A stretch of 35,144 nucleotides of DNA from Pirellula sp. Lineage in GTDB: Bacteria > Planctomycetota > Planctomycetia > Pirellulales > PNKZ01. Positions 25,664 through 34,099 of the stretch are shown here, piece by piece. The translations under genes were made by a program, and so were the position numbers. The notes beneath the pieces were generated by a model, which worked only from the letters and a program-made list of their open reading frames with translations, did not search any database and was not told where the DNA came from. The stretch spans positions 17,501 to 52,644 of the forward strand of contig PNKZ01000031.1 in NCBI GenBank assembly GCA_013822735.1. Direction: 5' to 3'. Positions within the stretch are counted from its first letter, which is position 1; each line of letters opens with the position of its first letter.

Positions 25664-26932
25664 ATGTCCGTGATTCAGCAAGTTGCCGCTCGAGAGGTTC
25701 TTGATAGTCGTGGCCGGCCGACGGTTTGGGCTTCGGTGACATTGGATAGCGGCGCCGTCGGCGCCGCTTCCGTGCCGAGCGGAGCTTCCACCGGGCGGGC
25801 CGAAGCGCTGGAGCTGCGCGACGGCGACGCGGCCCGTTACGGCGGGCTCGGTTGTCGCAATGCCGTGGCCAACGTCAACGGCTCGATCCATCAAGCCCTC
25901 GCCCGCCGCACGATCGTTTCGCAGCAGATGCTCGACGAAGCGCTGCTCGGGCTCGACGGCACGCCGAACAAGTCGCGGCTCGGAGCGAACGCAATTCTCG
26001 CCGTGTCGCTGGCGTTCGCTCGTGCCCAGGCGGCGGAATTTAATCGGCCGCTCTATCGCCATTTTGCGGCGATGCTCGACAACCAGCCGCGCACGCTCCC
26101 GCGGATGACGATCAATCTGTTCAGCGGCGGCAAGCACGCCGGCGGGCAAGTCTGCATCCAAGACGTGCTCGTCGTCCCCACGGCGGCGACGACGATCGAC
26201 GACGGCCTCGCCGCGACCGCCGCCGTATATCAAGCCGCCGCGAAGCTGACGCAGGAGAAGTACGGCGCTCGGGCCCTCAAGGCTGACGAAGGAGGCCTCG
26301 CTCCGCCGTTTCCCACGACGGAGGCGATGCTCGCCGACGCCGTCGAAGCGATCCGCCGCGCGGGGTTCACGCCGGGGCGCGACGTGGCGCTCGCCGTCGA
26401 CGTCGCCTCGAGCCATTTCTATCGCGACGGCATCTATCACTTCGACGACATTCCGCTCATGTCGCGACAGATGATCGAGCTGGTCGCGGGCTGGCTCGAT
26501 AAGTATCCGATCGTGAGCCTGGAAGATGCGCTCGCCGAAGACGATTGGATTCATTGGCCCACCTTGCGGGCCGCTCTCGGCGACCGAGCCCTTACGCTCG
26601 GCGACGATTTTTTATGCACCAAACCGGAGCGAATTCGCCGCGCGATCGACGAAGGATGCGCGAATGCGTTGCTGTTGAAAGTGAACCAGATCGGGACGCT
26701 GAGCGAAGCGGCCGAAGCGCTGCGCACCGCTCGGTCGGCGGGCTGGCGCGTGACTGTGAGTGCACGGAGCGGCGAAACGGAAGATGACTGGCTCGCCGAT
26801 CTCGCTGTCGGCTGGAGCGGCGATCAAATCAAAGTCGGCTCGATCACGCAAAGCGAACGGCTCGCGAAATACAATCGCCTGCTGGCGATCGAGTCGGAAA
26901 CCAATTTGCCAGTCGTTAGCTGGCCGAATTAA
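25664..26932 (+). CDS. Enolase paralogue with altered active-site residues
   Basis: 422 aa, normal enolase length. Enolase interconverts 2-phosphoglycerate and phosphoenolpyruvate. By yeast numbering it keeps the Ser39 loop (GASTG, Ser42), His159 (His158), Glu211 (Glu209 in ADEGG), metal ligands Asp246, Glu295 and Asp320 (Asp246, Glu287, Asp314), general base Lys345 (Lys339 in LLKVNQIGTLSE) and Lys396 (Lys390). It differs at two active-site positions: Glu168 is Asp167 (IQD) and His373 is Ala367 (VSARSGETEDDW). KTGAPCRSER is KVGSITQSER. It may be a slow enolase or an enzyme with a different 2-hydroxyacid substrate. It follows an APH kinase gene but a repeat separates the two. I withhold the symbol eno. 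Confidence 0.85.
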   Translation: MSVIQQVAAREVLDSRGRPTVWASVTLDSGAVGAASVPSGASTGRAEALELRDGDAARYGGLGCRNAVANVNGSIHQALARRTIVSQQMLDEALLGLDGTPNKSRLGANAILAVSLAFARAQAAEFNRPLYRHFAAMLDNQPRTLPRMTINLFSGGKHAGGQVCIQDVLVVPTAATTIDDGLAATAAVYQAAAKLTQEKYGARALKADEGGLAPPFPTTEAMLADAVEAIRRAGFTPGRDVALAVDVASSHFYRDGIYHFDDIPLMSRQMIELVAGWLDKYPIVSLEDALAEDDWIHWPTLRAALGDRALTLGDDFLCTKPERIRRAIDEGCANALLLKVNQIGTLSEAAEALRTARSAGWRVTVSARSGETEDDWLADLAVGWSGDQIKVGSITQSERLAKYNRLLAIESETNLPVVSWPN

Positions 26933-26973
26933 GCGGCACGTATCTCCAGGTTTACGGGTTGCTCGGCCCGTGA

Positions 26974-27001
26974 TTGACGACCGTTACCTGGAGACGATAA
27001 T
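26974..27001 (+). promoter_or_regulatory. Sigma-70-type promoter of the EF-hand gene
   Basis: TTGACG (26974-26979) and GATAAT (26996-27001) are 16 bp apart, each one mismatch from consensus. They lie 42 bp before the EF-hand protein start. Confidence 0.65.
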
Positions 27002-27042
27002 GCTCAAAACGCTTTCCCCTGAGAGTTTTTGGGAGCATTCGC

Positions 27043-27288
27043 ATGCGCCACGTAGCCTTCGCTCTCGCGTATGTGCTGTTTGTCGGAACGACGAACGCTT
27101 CGTTCGCGGCCGACGTGAAAGACGCCGTACCGGCAAACGTGAAGCGACAGATCTTCCATCGTTATGATTTCAACCGCGACGGCAAACTAAGCATTGCCGA
27201 GAAGGGTGCTGCCCGTTTGGCGGTCGGCTCCGTGCGCCAAGCCAACGGCGTGAAGCGGAATAACAAAATCGTCCGTACAATTCGATGA
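27043..27288 (+). CDS. Small secreted EF-hand protein
   Basis: 81 aa. A signal peptide (hydrophobic VAFALAYVLFVGTT, cleavage near Ala22-Ala23) is followed by one canonical calcium-binding loop, DFNRDGKLSIAE (42-53). The ligands fit positions 1, 3, 5, 9 and 12, with Gly at 6 and Leu at 8. The C-terminal 25 residues are basic. A single EF-hand suggests dimerisation or a structural Ca2+ site; EF-hand small exported proteins are common in planctomycetes. A GGGAG sequence lies about 8 nt upstream of the ATG and a sigma-70 promoter further up. Function unknown. Confidence 0.72.
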   Translation: MRHVAFALAYVLFVGTTNASFAADVKDAVPANVKRQIFHRYDFNRDGKLSIAEKGAARLAVGSVRQANGVKRNNKIVRTIR

Positions 27289-27538
27289 CGATCGGTTTGT
27301 CTCATCGTAGTCAAGCGCAGTTTTGGGCCGGCCAAAAGTTGCCTGGAGATTGATTCGCCGCGTTGCTAACGTGACGAGTTGATCTTTGGCAATTGGAAAG
27401 TTGCAGGCACACGCCGTGTGCCGTCCGCAGAAGCTCCATTCCGCATTCTTCCGGCAAGGGAGATAGGGGGATGAGAAGGGGATGTGGGGAATAACAGGAA
27501 CAGCGAGCCGGGAGCGTGAGCGACTGGAGTCTTTATTT

Positions 27539-27624
27539 GTAGGGTGCGTCGAACGAAGTGAGGCCCACGCGGTTGTGCAACGTCGGCTTTCCGCGTGGGC
27601 CTTGCTTTGCCCGACCCATCCTAC
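27539..27624. repeat. Palindromic repeat, family C
   Basis: The outer arms GTAGGGTGCGTCG (27539-27551) and CGACCCATCCTAC (27612-27624) are inverted with two mismatches. The inner arms GGCCCACGCGG (27562-27572) and CCGCGTGGGCC (27591-27601) are perfect. It has the general form of a dispersed mobile palindrome. Confidence 0.75.
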
Positions 27625-27655
27625 GTCTAGCTCTAAGTTCTCGTCTCCATATCCC

Positions 27656-27785
27656 ACTTACGTCGACGATTGAAAACGCACTGCGCAGATAACGGTAACT
27701 ATCTGCGCACAACCTCAAAACCCACAAGGGGTGCGCAGATAACTCGAGATATCTGCGCAGGGCCAAAACGAGAATCGACGTAAGT
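27656..27785. repeat. Nested palindrome element: two internal palindromes within outer inverted repeats
   Basis: Outer arms ACTTACGTCGA (27656-27666) and TCGACGTAAGT (27775-27785) are perfect 11-bp inverted repeats. Inside are two palindromes with identical 10-bp arms, TGCGCAGATA-8 nt-TATCTGCGCA, at 27682-27709 and 27732-27759, spaced exactly 50 bp apart. The 8-nt centres differ (ACGGTAAC, ACTCGAGA). There is no ORF. Confidence 0.9.
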
Positions 27786-27827
27786 CGGATTTGCGAAGGG
27801 GTACTTACGGCGATTTCACAGGGTTAT

Positions 27828-27884
27828 ATTTAGCCCGCCGTCGGCGACGGCGGGCGCCCCCCGGTCGCTGACCGGGGGCTAAAT
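27828..27884. repeat. Two-hairpin palindromic repeat, family B-like
   Basis: ATTTAGC and GCTAAAT ends frame two hairpins: GCCCGCCGTC-GGC-GACGGCGGGC (27833-27855) and CCCCCGGTC-GCT-GACCGGGGG (27858-27878 with the flanking C/G). It shares the TTAGCC...GGGCTAA plan of the doublet at 25526-25636 but differs in arm sequence. Confidence 0.8.
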
Positions 27885-27912
27885 AGAAAGCGCATAAATA
27901 GAAGCCGCATCG

Positions 27913-27940
27913 CGGAACGCTACGGAGGGCGTTCCCTACA
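27913..27940. repeat. Palindromic repeat, family A, single arm
   Basis: A 28-nt sequence containing GGAGGGCGTTCCCTACA matches the right arm of the copies at 4628-4657 and 6315-6342. No matching left arm is present, so it is a solo arm. Confidence 0.85.
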
Positions 27941-27958
27941 GGCAACCGACATGTCGGC

Positions 27959-30900
27959 TTACGGCTCGACGCTCGCCTTCTTCGCTTCGCGCTCCGTGGC
28001 GTATTTCAGTTTCGGTTGCGGGCGGGCCTCGTACGCCTTCACATTCGCGGCGAGCACTTGCAGCGCCTTCTCAAGTTGCACGTCTTTTCCCGCGGGGAGT
28101 TGGCCCGGCTCCGGCCAGACGAGGACGTCGGGCACACAGCCGTGGAGTTCCATATCTTCGCCTGAGCCGGGGAGGAACCAACCCCGGAACGGAAACCGCA
28201 AGGTGCCGAGGTCCATGATCGAGACGGCTCCGGTACTTACCACGCCGCCGGCGGTCGGCACGCCCACGATGGGCCCGCGGCGCAGCGTCTTGATCGCGTG
28301 GCTGAAGATCTCCGCATTGGAGAAGCTGTTCTGGTTGCAAAGCACGACGATCGGCTTGTTCCACGTCGCATAGATTTTGCGATCTTGCGGATAGCCCGGC
28401 TTGCCGCCGCGCGGCACCGTGATGGCGTGGCGCGGCTGCGTCAGCATCGTCAGCAGATGGTCGGTCGTCGAGCCGCCGCCGTTTTCACGGACGTCGATCA
28501 CGAGGCCGTCTTTGCCCGAGGCTGCGGAGAAGAGTTCCTCTTCGAAGCGCAATAGGCTCGGCTCGTCCATGCCGGCGATGTGGACGTAGCCGAATTTCCC
28601 CTTGCTTGCCGTTTCGACGAAGCGGCGCGTGTCGCGCACCCACTTCTCATAGAGCAGTTTCGGCAAGAGGTCGTACGGAATCGGACGGACAATCACTTCC
28701 CGTTCTTCACCCTTCGCATTCTTCACCTTCAAGTGAATATCGCGGGCGAGCGGACCATTAAGCACCTTCGTCAGGTCCATCGCCGGATCGACCGCACGAT
28801 TGTCGATCGACACGATGATCTCGCCGGGGAGCAATCGGGAGCGGATTTCGTCCGTCGGCCCGTGGGGAATGACGTCGCGAATCTTGAGGCCGGGGCCCTT
28901 GTACGACGGATCGAAGCGGACGCCAAGATGTGCCGTCGGCGCCGACCAACCGCCGGGCTCAGAAGTCTTCGTCACGGAGTTCGGCAGGAAGCCCAAGTGC
29001 GAACCGTTCAGTTCGCCGAGCATCAGCACGACGATCGTCGTAAACGTAAGATCATCGGGAGATTTCGCGGCCGCATCGTGATACTTGCGACGGATCTCGT
29101 CCCAGTTCTTGTTGCCGAGCCGCGGATCGTACCAATGGTCGCGCATGGTGCGCCAGCACATGTCGAATGCAGCACCGTAGCGAGCGGCAAGATCGACCGT
29201 TTGCCGGGCCGTGAAACGATAGGCCGTCTGCTTGCCCGTCGAACTCACCGAAGCCGGTACGCCGTCGGCGAGCCACACGATTTGATTTCCTTCACTCAAC
29301 CAACGGGCGTTGGTTCCCATATCGGAGCAAAAATGCGACGGCGTGGTCGGCGACGGGAAGCTGACGGTGAACAAGCCTTTCTGGTCGCGAATGGTGCTTG
29401 TGAACGCAAGCTTCTTGGAATCCGGCGACCAGAAGAGTTCTTCTTCCACGGCGTCGGCAATGCGAATGGTACGCAAGCGCTCATGAAGGCCGTCGAAGTC
29501 GATCTGCACCGGGGTGGGCGACTTCGCCGTCGTGCTGGATGCGGAGGTCGGTGTCGTAGTCGTCGTTGCGGCAGAGGGAGTTGCTGCCGTTGTTGGTATA
29601 GCGGTCGCGGTCGCCGCCGCCTTTGTGGCCGAGGCAGTAGGTGTAGGAGGAGTCGTGGCGGTGGGAGTTGGCGAAGTTGTCGGTGTCGGCGTCGGTTTGC
29701 GTCGCGCTTTTTGCAGTTTTTCCAAGGCCGACTCGAGCGTCCGTTCGCGGGCGTCGGTTTCGGCGTCTTGTTTACGGAGCCAAACGTAATGGATATCCAC
29801 TTCTTCCCGCGCGCGCCGGCCTGTGAAGGCGATCACCTTGCCGTCGGGCGACCAAACGGGATTGCCGTCGTTGTCCGGATGACGGGAGATGTTGAACGGC
29901 GTGCCGGTGCCGTCGGCCGGACGGATCCAAACGTCGCGATTGAATTCCTCGTCGAACGCCGCGTAGACAATCCATTTCGCGTCGGGCGACCAATCGAATT
30001 GCGGTTCCTCCCACGCTTCGAAGATTTGCTTCGGATCGCCGCCGTCGGCTGCGCGGGTCCAAAGTTCGCCGCGGCCGCGCACGTAAGCAAAGCGTTTGCC
30101 GTCGGGAGCGAACTCGAGCGACGATTCGACATCGGCGTCGTGCGTCACGCGTTCGACCGGAAACTCATCGTTGCGCCACCAGAATCGTTTGGTGTTCTTA
30201 CGCTTCGCCCGCCAAATGTCGGCCTGGCCGTCGCGATCGCTGACGAACAGCAACGACTCGCCGTCGGGACTCCAACGAACATCGCGTTCTTCTTCCGGCG
30301 TGGCGGTGACTTGCCGCGGCTCGCGCAGCTCGGTGTCCATGACCCAAACGTCGCCGCCGGCGATGAACGCGATTTCGAGCCCGTCGTTGGTGAAATCGGC
30401 TTCGGCGGCTTTCGTCAGGCTCACACGACGTTCGGCCTCGGGCAAGTCGTCCACGTCGGCAAGAATGCGGATCTTGCGCGGCTCGACCTTCTCGGCAGGA
30501 TGGAAGGAATACAAATCGAAGAGCTTGCGAAAGACCAGTGTCCGGCCGTCGCGGGCGAGCGTGGGATAGGTGACTGCGTCGTCGGTGTAGTGGGTGAGTT
30601 GGCGGCCGACGCCGGCTTTCAGATCGTATTCCCAAAGGTTAAGAATGCCCGACTCACCGGAGATGTAGTAGAAGCCCGAGGCGTCGGGCTTCCACAGCGG
30701 CCAGCGGCAACCGCCCGCTGCGGCGACAATTTTGGTGAATTGCTTCGTCGTGAGATCGTAGCGCCAAATCTGCGCGTCTTGCGAACCGACATAACCTTTT
30801 CGCCACCAAGGCGCACCTTCACGCACGAAGAGCAATTGCTTGGCATCGGGCGAGAGCGACGCCTCGGTCCCGTAGTCGTCGAAGAGAAGTTGGTCGGCGC

Positions 30901-31372
30901 GTTGGTTCTTATGATCTTCGACGACGGCCGTTTGGAAAAAGCGCTCACCCTTCTTCCAACCATGATCGCGCGTTGCGCTGGTGAGCAAGTACTTGCCGTC
31001 GGGATACCAACCTTCGAGCGCGTAGCCGGCGGAGTGCGACGTTTGCCGAATCGGCTCGCCGCCCGCGGCGGGCATAACGAACACTTGCGGGCCCTCGCCG
31101 CGGTCGCCGATGAAGGCGAGTTGCTTTCCGTCGGGAGAGAACTTCGGCTGCTGATCGCGGCCGGTGTGCGTGGTCAGACGTCGCGCGGCGCCCCCCTTCG
31201 TCGCTACGGTCCAGATGTCGCCGCGCCAGGCAAAGGCGACGCGGGAACCGTCGGGCGAAAGATTGGGCTGCGAGGGGAGCAGCACGTCTTCAGCGGCCGA
31301 CGACGGCGCGAGGGTCGAGTTGAAAAGCGCGAGCAAGGTCGCGGCAATCGCGAACAGGCGGGGAGAGTTCAT
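27959..31372 (-). CDS. Tricorn-type S41 family peptidase, exported
   Basis: 1137 aa with a signal peptide (about 1-27). An N-terminal array of PD40/WD-like beta-propeller repeats (LSPDGSRVAFAW, FSPDGKQLAFIGD, WSPDGESLLFVSD and others) spans about 30-555 and resumes at about 625-720. A Thr/Pro/Ala low-complexity insert occupies about 558-622. The C-terminal part has the tricorn core: GELNGSHLG with His792, a PDZ domain (GLKIRDVIPHG, about 820-880) and the S41 protease domain with VIDVRENGGG and NQNSFSNAEIFSHA. Nucleophile Ser1016 lies in the latter. Tricorn homologues degrade peptides; the signal peptide places this one outside the cytoplasm. No Shine-Dalgarno is evident. It is divergent from the beta-barrel candidate. 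Confidence 0.92.
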   Translation of the reverse strand: MNSPRLFAIAATLLALFNSTLAPSSAAEDVLLPSQPNLSPDGSRVAFAWRGDIWTVATKGGAARRLTTHTGRDQQPKFSPDGKQLAFIGDRGEGPQVFVMPAAGGEPIRQTSHSAGYALEGWYPDGKYLLTSATRDHGWKKGERFFQTAVVEDHKNQRADQLLFDDYGTEASLSPDAKQLLFVREGAPWWRKGYVGSQDAQIWRYDLTTKQFTKIVAAAGGCRWPLWKPDASGFYYISGESGILNLWEYDLKAGVGRQLTHYTDDAVTYPTLARDGRTLVFRKLFDLYSFHPAEKVEPRKIRILADVDDLPEAERRVSLTKAAEADFTNDGLEIAFIAGGDVWVMDTELREPRQVTATPEEERDVRWSPDGESLLFVSDRDGQADIWRAKRKNTKRFWWRNDEFPVERVTHDADVESSLEFAPDGKRFAYVRGRGELWTRAADGGDPKQIFEAWEEPQFDWSPDAKWIVYAAFDEEFNRDVWIRPADGTGTPFNISRHPDNDGNPVWSPDGKVIAFTGRRAREEVDIHYVWLRKQDAETDARERTLESALEKLQKARRKPTPTPTTSPTPTATTPPTPTASATKAAATATAIPTTAATPSAATTTTTPTSASSTTAKSPTPVQIDFDGLHERLRTIRIADAVEEELFWSPDSKKLAFTSTIRDQKGLFTVSFPSPTTPSHFCSDMGTNARWLSEGNQIVWLADGVPASVSSTGKQTAYRFTARQTVDLAARYGAAFDMCWRTMRDHWYDPRLGNKNWDEIRRKYHDAAAKSPDDLTFTTIVVLMLGELNGSHLGFLPNSVTKTSEPGGWSAPTAHLGVRFDPSYKGPGLKIRDVIPHGPTDEIRSRLLPGEIIVSIDNRAVDPAMDLTKVLNGPLARDIHLKVKNAKGEEREVIVRPIPYDLLPKLLYEKWVRDTRRFVETASKGKFGYVHIAGMDEPSLLRFEEELFSAASGKDGLVIDVRENGGGSTTDHLLTMLTQPRHAITVPRGGKPGYPQDRKIYATWNKPIVVLCNQNSFSNAEIFSHAIKTLRRGPIVGVPTAGGVVSTGAVSIMDLGTLRFPFRGWFLPGSGEDMELHGCVPDVLVWPEPGQLPAGKDVQLEKALQVLAANVKAYEARPQPKLKYATEREAKKASVEP

Positions 31373-31661
31373 AGTGGCGTGTCTAGGTGCGGGCCAACAG
31401 GCGGGGCGTTGGTCTGATTATGCATGCACCCGCAAAGTTTTCCTATCTTTTGCGGCCTCGCATTTGGGATGCGGTTTTTGCCAAGAAAAGGGGCGATTAC
31501 GTCGCGACGACTTTGACGGTTGTACCAGTCATGCCGGGGGAAGGGGTTGATACTGATTTGCCGACGGTAACGGTTCCGATGACGTCAACAGATGATCCTC
31601 TCGCGGCAACGTGTTCGCACGTGGTCCGTAATCCGATTTCCAAGTGCCGGTAGGTCGAAAC

Positions 31662-33221
31662 ATGGCGATTTCCTGGAAAACCACGGCGGTGTTTCTGTGG
31701 GCCGCGGCGCAAGGTGCCGTGCTTTCCGCGCAATGGGGCTCCGGTCCCGCCTTTGGGCCGGCCGGTGCCGGCTTCTCGCCCAATACAAACTATGCGACGC
31801 CGCCGGTGGTCAGCTTACCGCCGACGCAGACACCGGCGGAGTTGCCGGTGCCTTCAAACGCCGCGCCGTCGAATGCCGCGCCGGCAACCGGGCCCACCAT
31901 TCCCGCGAACGCAGGCCAAGCGGTGATGCAGCCGTACAACCCGGTGCGAACGCAGCCGCCGGCAGCCGCGACGGCTCCGGGAAGCGCTCCGATTGCCACG
32001 CCGTATGTTCCGAGCCCGAACGCGGGCGGCACCATGGCTGCCAATGCGGGTCCGCAAAGCTACACGCTGCCGAACTATCCGGCGCCGAACAGTGCTACGC
32101 CAAACTACGGAGCGCCGAATTACAACACGGCATCCACCGCGCAACTTCCGATCGGCCAGCCGACCTACACGCAGACTCAGGTAACCACACCGCAATACGG
32201 TGGCCAGCCGATGCCGCCGGGAAATCTTACCCGCAGTGAGATCTCGCCCTACGCGAAGCCGCAGTCGCCGCCTTCGTTCACCACCTGGATTCCGACCAAG
32301 GTGGCAAGCTTGCTGCCGCACATCTCCAGCGGCGCCACGGCCCCGGCGCAATCGTCCATGCCGCAGCCCGGCTATAGTCCGTACGGCCAGCAATCGTGCG
32401 ATCCGAATGTTTGCTGTCCGCCGGCCGCGGGCTGCGCGCCGAGCGAAGGGATGTTCGACAATGTGGCGCTGATTTCAATGTTTGATGCGTTCAAGAATCC
32501 GGTCGATCTCGACGGACTCAACGCCAATTTCGGCAAGCGCGTCGGAGCATTCGGCGCGTTTCCGCTGTTGCGTGAGTGGGGCATCGGCGGCCAAATCGGC
32601 GCCACCGCGGGTTGGTATGATTGGCGCGGCTCGCAGTACACCGGCGACAACGATCGCTTTCAAAACTTCACGTCGGTCGGCATCTTCCAACGACCGTGCG
32701 GCGCGGGCTTCGGCTGGGGCATCACGCACGACTGGCTCTACGACGACTTTTACTCCGATATGCACTACAGCCAATTCCGCGTGGCCAGTTCTTATCAATA
32801 CGAACCGGGGAATGAAATCGGCGTTTGGGCCGCCCTGCCGCAAGCGCGCGACGAAGCCTTTATCGGCACGCCCGCGGTGCAAAACCGTTTCCAAACGTTG
32901 CTACAAGGCAACCTCTATTGGCGGCGGGTCTGGTGCGATTGGGCCTCCACGAACATATTCGCCGGTTTGGCGGAATCGCCGAGCGATATCTCGTACGGCT
33001 CCAACGTGCAGGTTGCCGTGAACAAGTATGTGGCAGTTACGGGAGCCGTCGAGTACGTGCTGCCCGGCTCGGGAGGCAATGTCGGCCGCCAAGAGGAAAT
33101 TTGGAATCTGTCATTCGGCATAACGATTTATCCGGGCAGCGCTATGCGAAACGCCCGTTCGCAATTCCGACCGTTCTTGCCAATGGCGGACAACGGCAAC
33201 ATGGCCGTCTGGCGCAAGTAG
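31662..33221 (+). CDS. Secreted Pro/Ala/Asn-rich protein with C-terminal beta-rich domain (DUF6666-like)
   Basis: 519 aa from the ATG at 31662; a GTG at 31644 adds six residues. The signal peptide is about residues 1-23. Residues 40-235 are Pro/Ala/Thr/Asn/Tyr-rich low complexity with loose repeats (NYPAPNSATPNYGAPNYN). A cysteine cluster CDPNVCCPPAAGC starts at Cys246. Residues about 270-510 alternate hydrophobic and polar residues with many Trp/Tyr/Gly (IGATAGWYDWRGSQY, NLYWRRVWCDWAST, NLSFGITIYPG), as in outer-membrane beta-barrels. I recall similar planctomycete proteins grouped as DUF6666, unverified. Likely an outer-membrane or surface protein with a disordered N-terminal region. Confidence 0.72.
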   Translation: MAISWKTTAVFLWAAAQGAVLSAQWGSGPAFGPAGAGFSPNTNYATPPVVSLPPTQTPAELPVPSNAAPSNAAPATGPTIPANAGQAVMQPYNPVRTQPPAAATAPGSAPIATPYVPSPNAGGTMAANAGPQSYTLPNYPAPNSATPNYGAPNYNTASTAQLPIGQPTYTQTQVTTPQYGGQPMPPGNLTRSEISPYAKPQSPPSFTTWIPTKVASLLPHISSGATAPAQSSMPQPGYSPYGQQSCDPNVCCPPAAGCAPSEGMFDNVALISMFDAFKNPVDLDGLNANFGKRVGAFGAFPLLREWGIGGQIGATAGWYDWRGSQYTGDNDRFQNFTSVGIFQRPCGAGFGWGITHDWLYDDFYSDMHYSQFRVASSYQYEPGNEIGVWAALPQARDEAFIGTPAVQNRFQTLLQGNLYWRRVWCDWASTNIFAGLAESPSDISYGSNVQVAVNKYVAVTGAVEYVLPGSGGNVGRQEEIWNLSFGITIYPGSAMRNARSQFRPFLPMADNGNMAVWRK

Positions 33222-33441
33222 CGCGCTTAGCCAAAGCGAGTGGAGTTACCGTCGGAACCGCGACGATCGTTACCGACGGCAAACCTATCGCGACGGAATC
33301 ACGCAAGTCGCAAGGCGCCGTGCTCCGCCGGGCGCTCGCGGCCGTTCCGTGCGGTATGTTTGTATAGCGGCAAAGTGCGTGCGTCGGTCGATTCACCGAC
33401 CGATGTCATGACCGCGCCGATCTTGCCGAGGACCGTAAGCC

Positions 33442-33825
33442 ATGCCGTCGTCGCAATTGGAAACCAGCGCGTTTCAACTCCCCTTGGCGACGTTGCAGCA
33501 TTTGCTGCAGGTCGGAGGTCTCGAGGCCGGCAAAGATCGCCGAACGGAACCTCGGTTTATGTTTTCGGCCCCCGTGCGGCTGCGTCCGCGCGATGCTGCA
33601 CGCCGGACGGTGCGAGGATTTGCCCGCGAAATCTCGAGATCCGGAATCGGCCTGCTGGCGGAAGAATCGCTGCATGCAGGCGACTTGTGTTGCTTGACCA
33701 TCGATCACTGTGAAGCGCCGCTGCTGCTTGAAGCGCAGGTCGTATGGTGTCGGCCGGCAGGCGACGGCTGGTATTTAGTCGGTTGCCGATTCGTCAGCGA
33801 AGCGCAGCCAACTTCGGCCGACTGA
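33442..33825 (+). CDS. PilZ-domain protein
   Basis: 127 aa. The core fits PilZ: basic RRTEPR (33-38, the RxxxR c-di-GMP phosphate-binding motif), then a beta strand and EISRSGIGLL (63-72, the (D/N)xSxxG motif with Glu in place of Asp/Asn), followed by alternating strands ending in VVWCRPAGDGWYLVGCRFV. PilZ proteins bind c-di-GMP and control motility, exopolysaccharide or adhesion. The conserved Arg and Ser are kept, so binding is plausible. It stands alone; a plain link to the neighbours is not visible. The 220 bp before it hold no clear feature. Confidence 0.78.
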   Translation: MPSSQLETSAFQLPLATLQHLLQVGGLEAGKDRRTEPRFMFSAPVRLRPRDAARRTVRGFAREISRSGIGLLAEESLHAGDLCCLTIDHCEAPLLLEAQVVWCRPAGDGWYLVGCRFVSEAQPTSAD

Positions 33826-34099
33826 CTGGCATCACGCGAATGATGCCGCGTCGAGCAACCCGGCGCGTTGCTCCTTTGCGGCGTTCGGGCGATTTCCGCT
33901 CCTTGCGAGCACAAGATCCGTCAGGCATCGATTCGGATTGTGGCGGTGCTGACGTCTGCGCAGGCCTGGCCGCTTCGTCTGGTCAGAAATCGTCCGTCGG
34001 AACCTTAGATCTTCGTTGCCGAGATCCGGCCCCTAATTAGCGTGGAATTCCGTCGCCGACTTCGGCGCGGTTTTCGAACACGATTTCAAGGGGCTTTCT

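Larger units (their letters stand above)
27289..27958. repeat. 670-bp gene-free nest of palindromic repeats
   Basis: The stretch between the EF-hand gene and the tricorn gene carries several distinct inverted repeats: GGCACAC-GCC-GTGTGCC (27406-27422), family C (27539-27624), the nested palindromes (27656-27785), a family B-like doublet (27828-27884) and a single family A arm (27913-27940). Intervening DNA shows no credible ORF. Confidence 0.75.

Noticed and set aside
27682-27759. Possible CRISPR-like array
   Set aside because: There are only two units. Each is itself a palindrome with a variable centre, there is no cas gene, and the spacing does not continue.
28580-31417. 945-aa open frame antisense to the tricorn gene
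   Set aside because: Its translation is Arg/Gly/Val-rich without domains, mirroring the codon bias of the S41 peptidase on the other strand.
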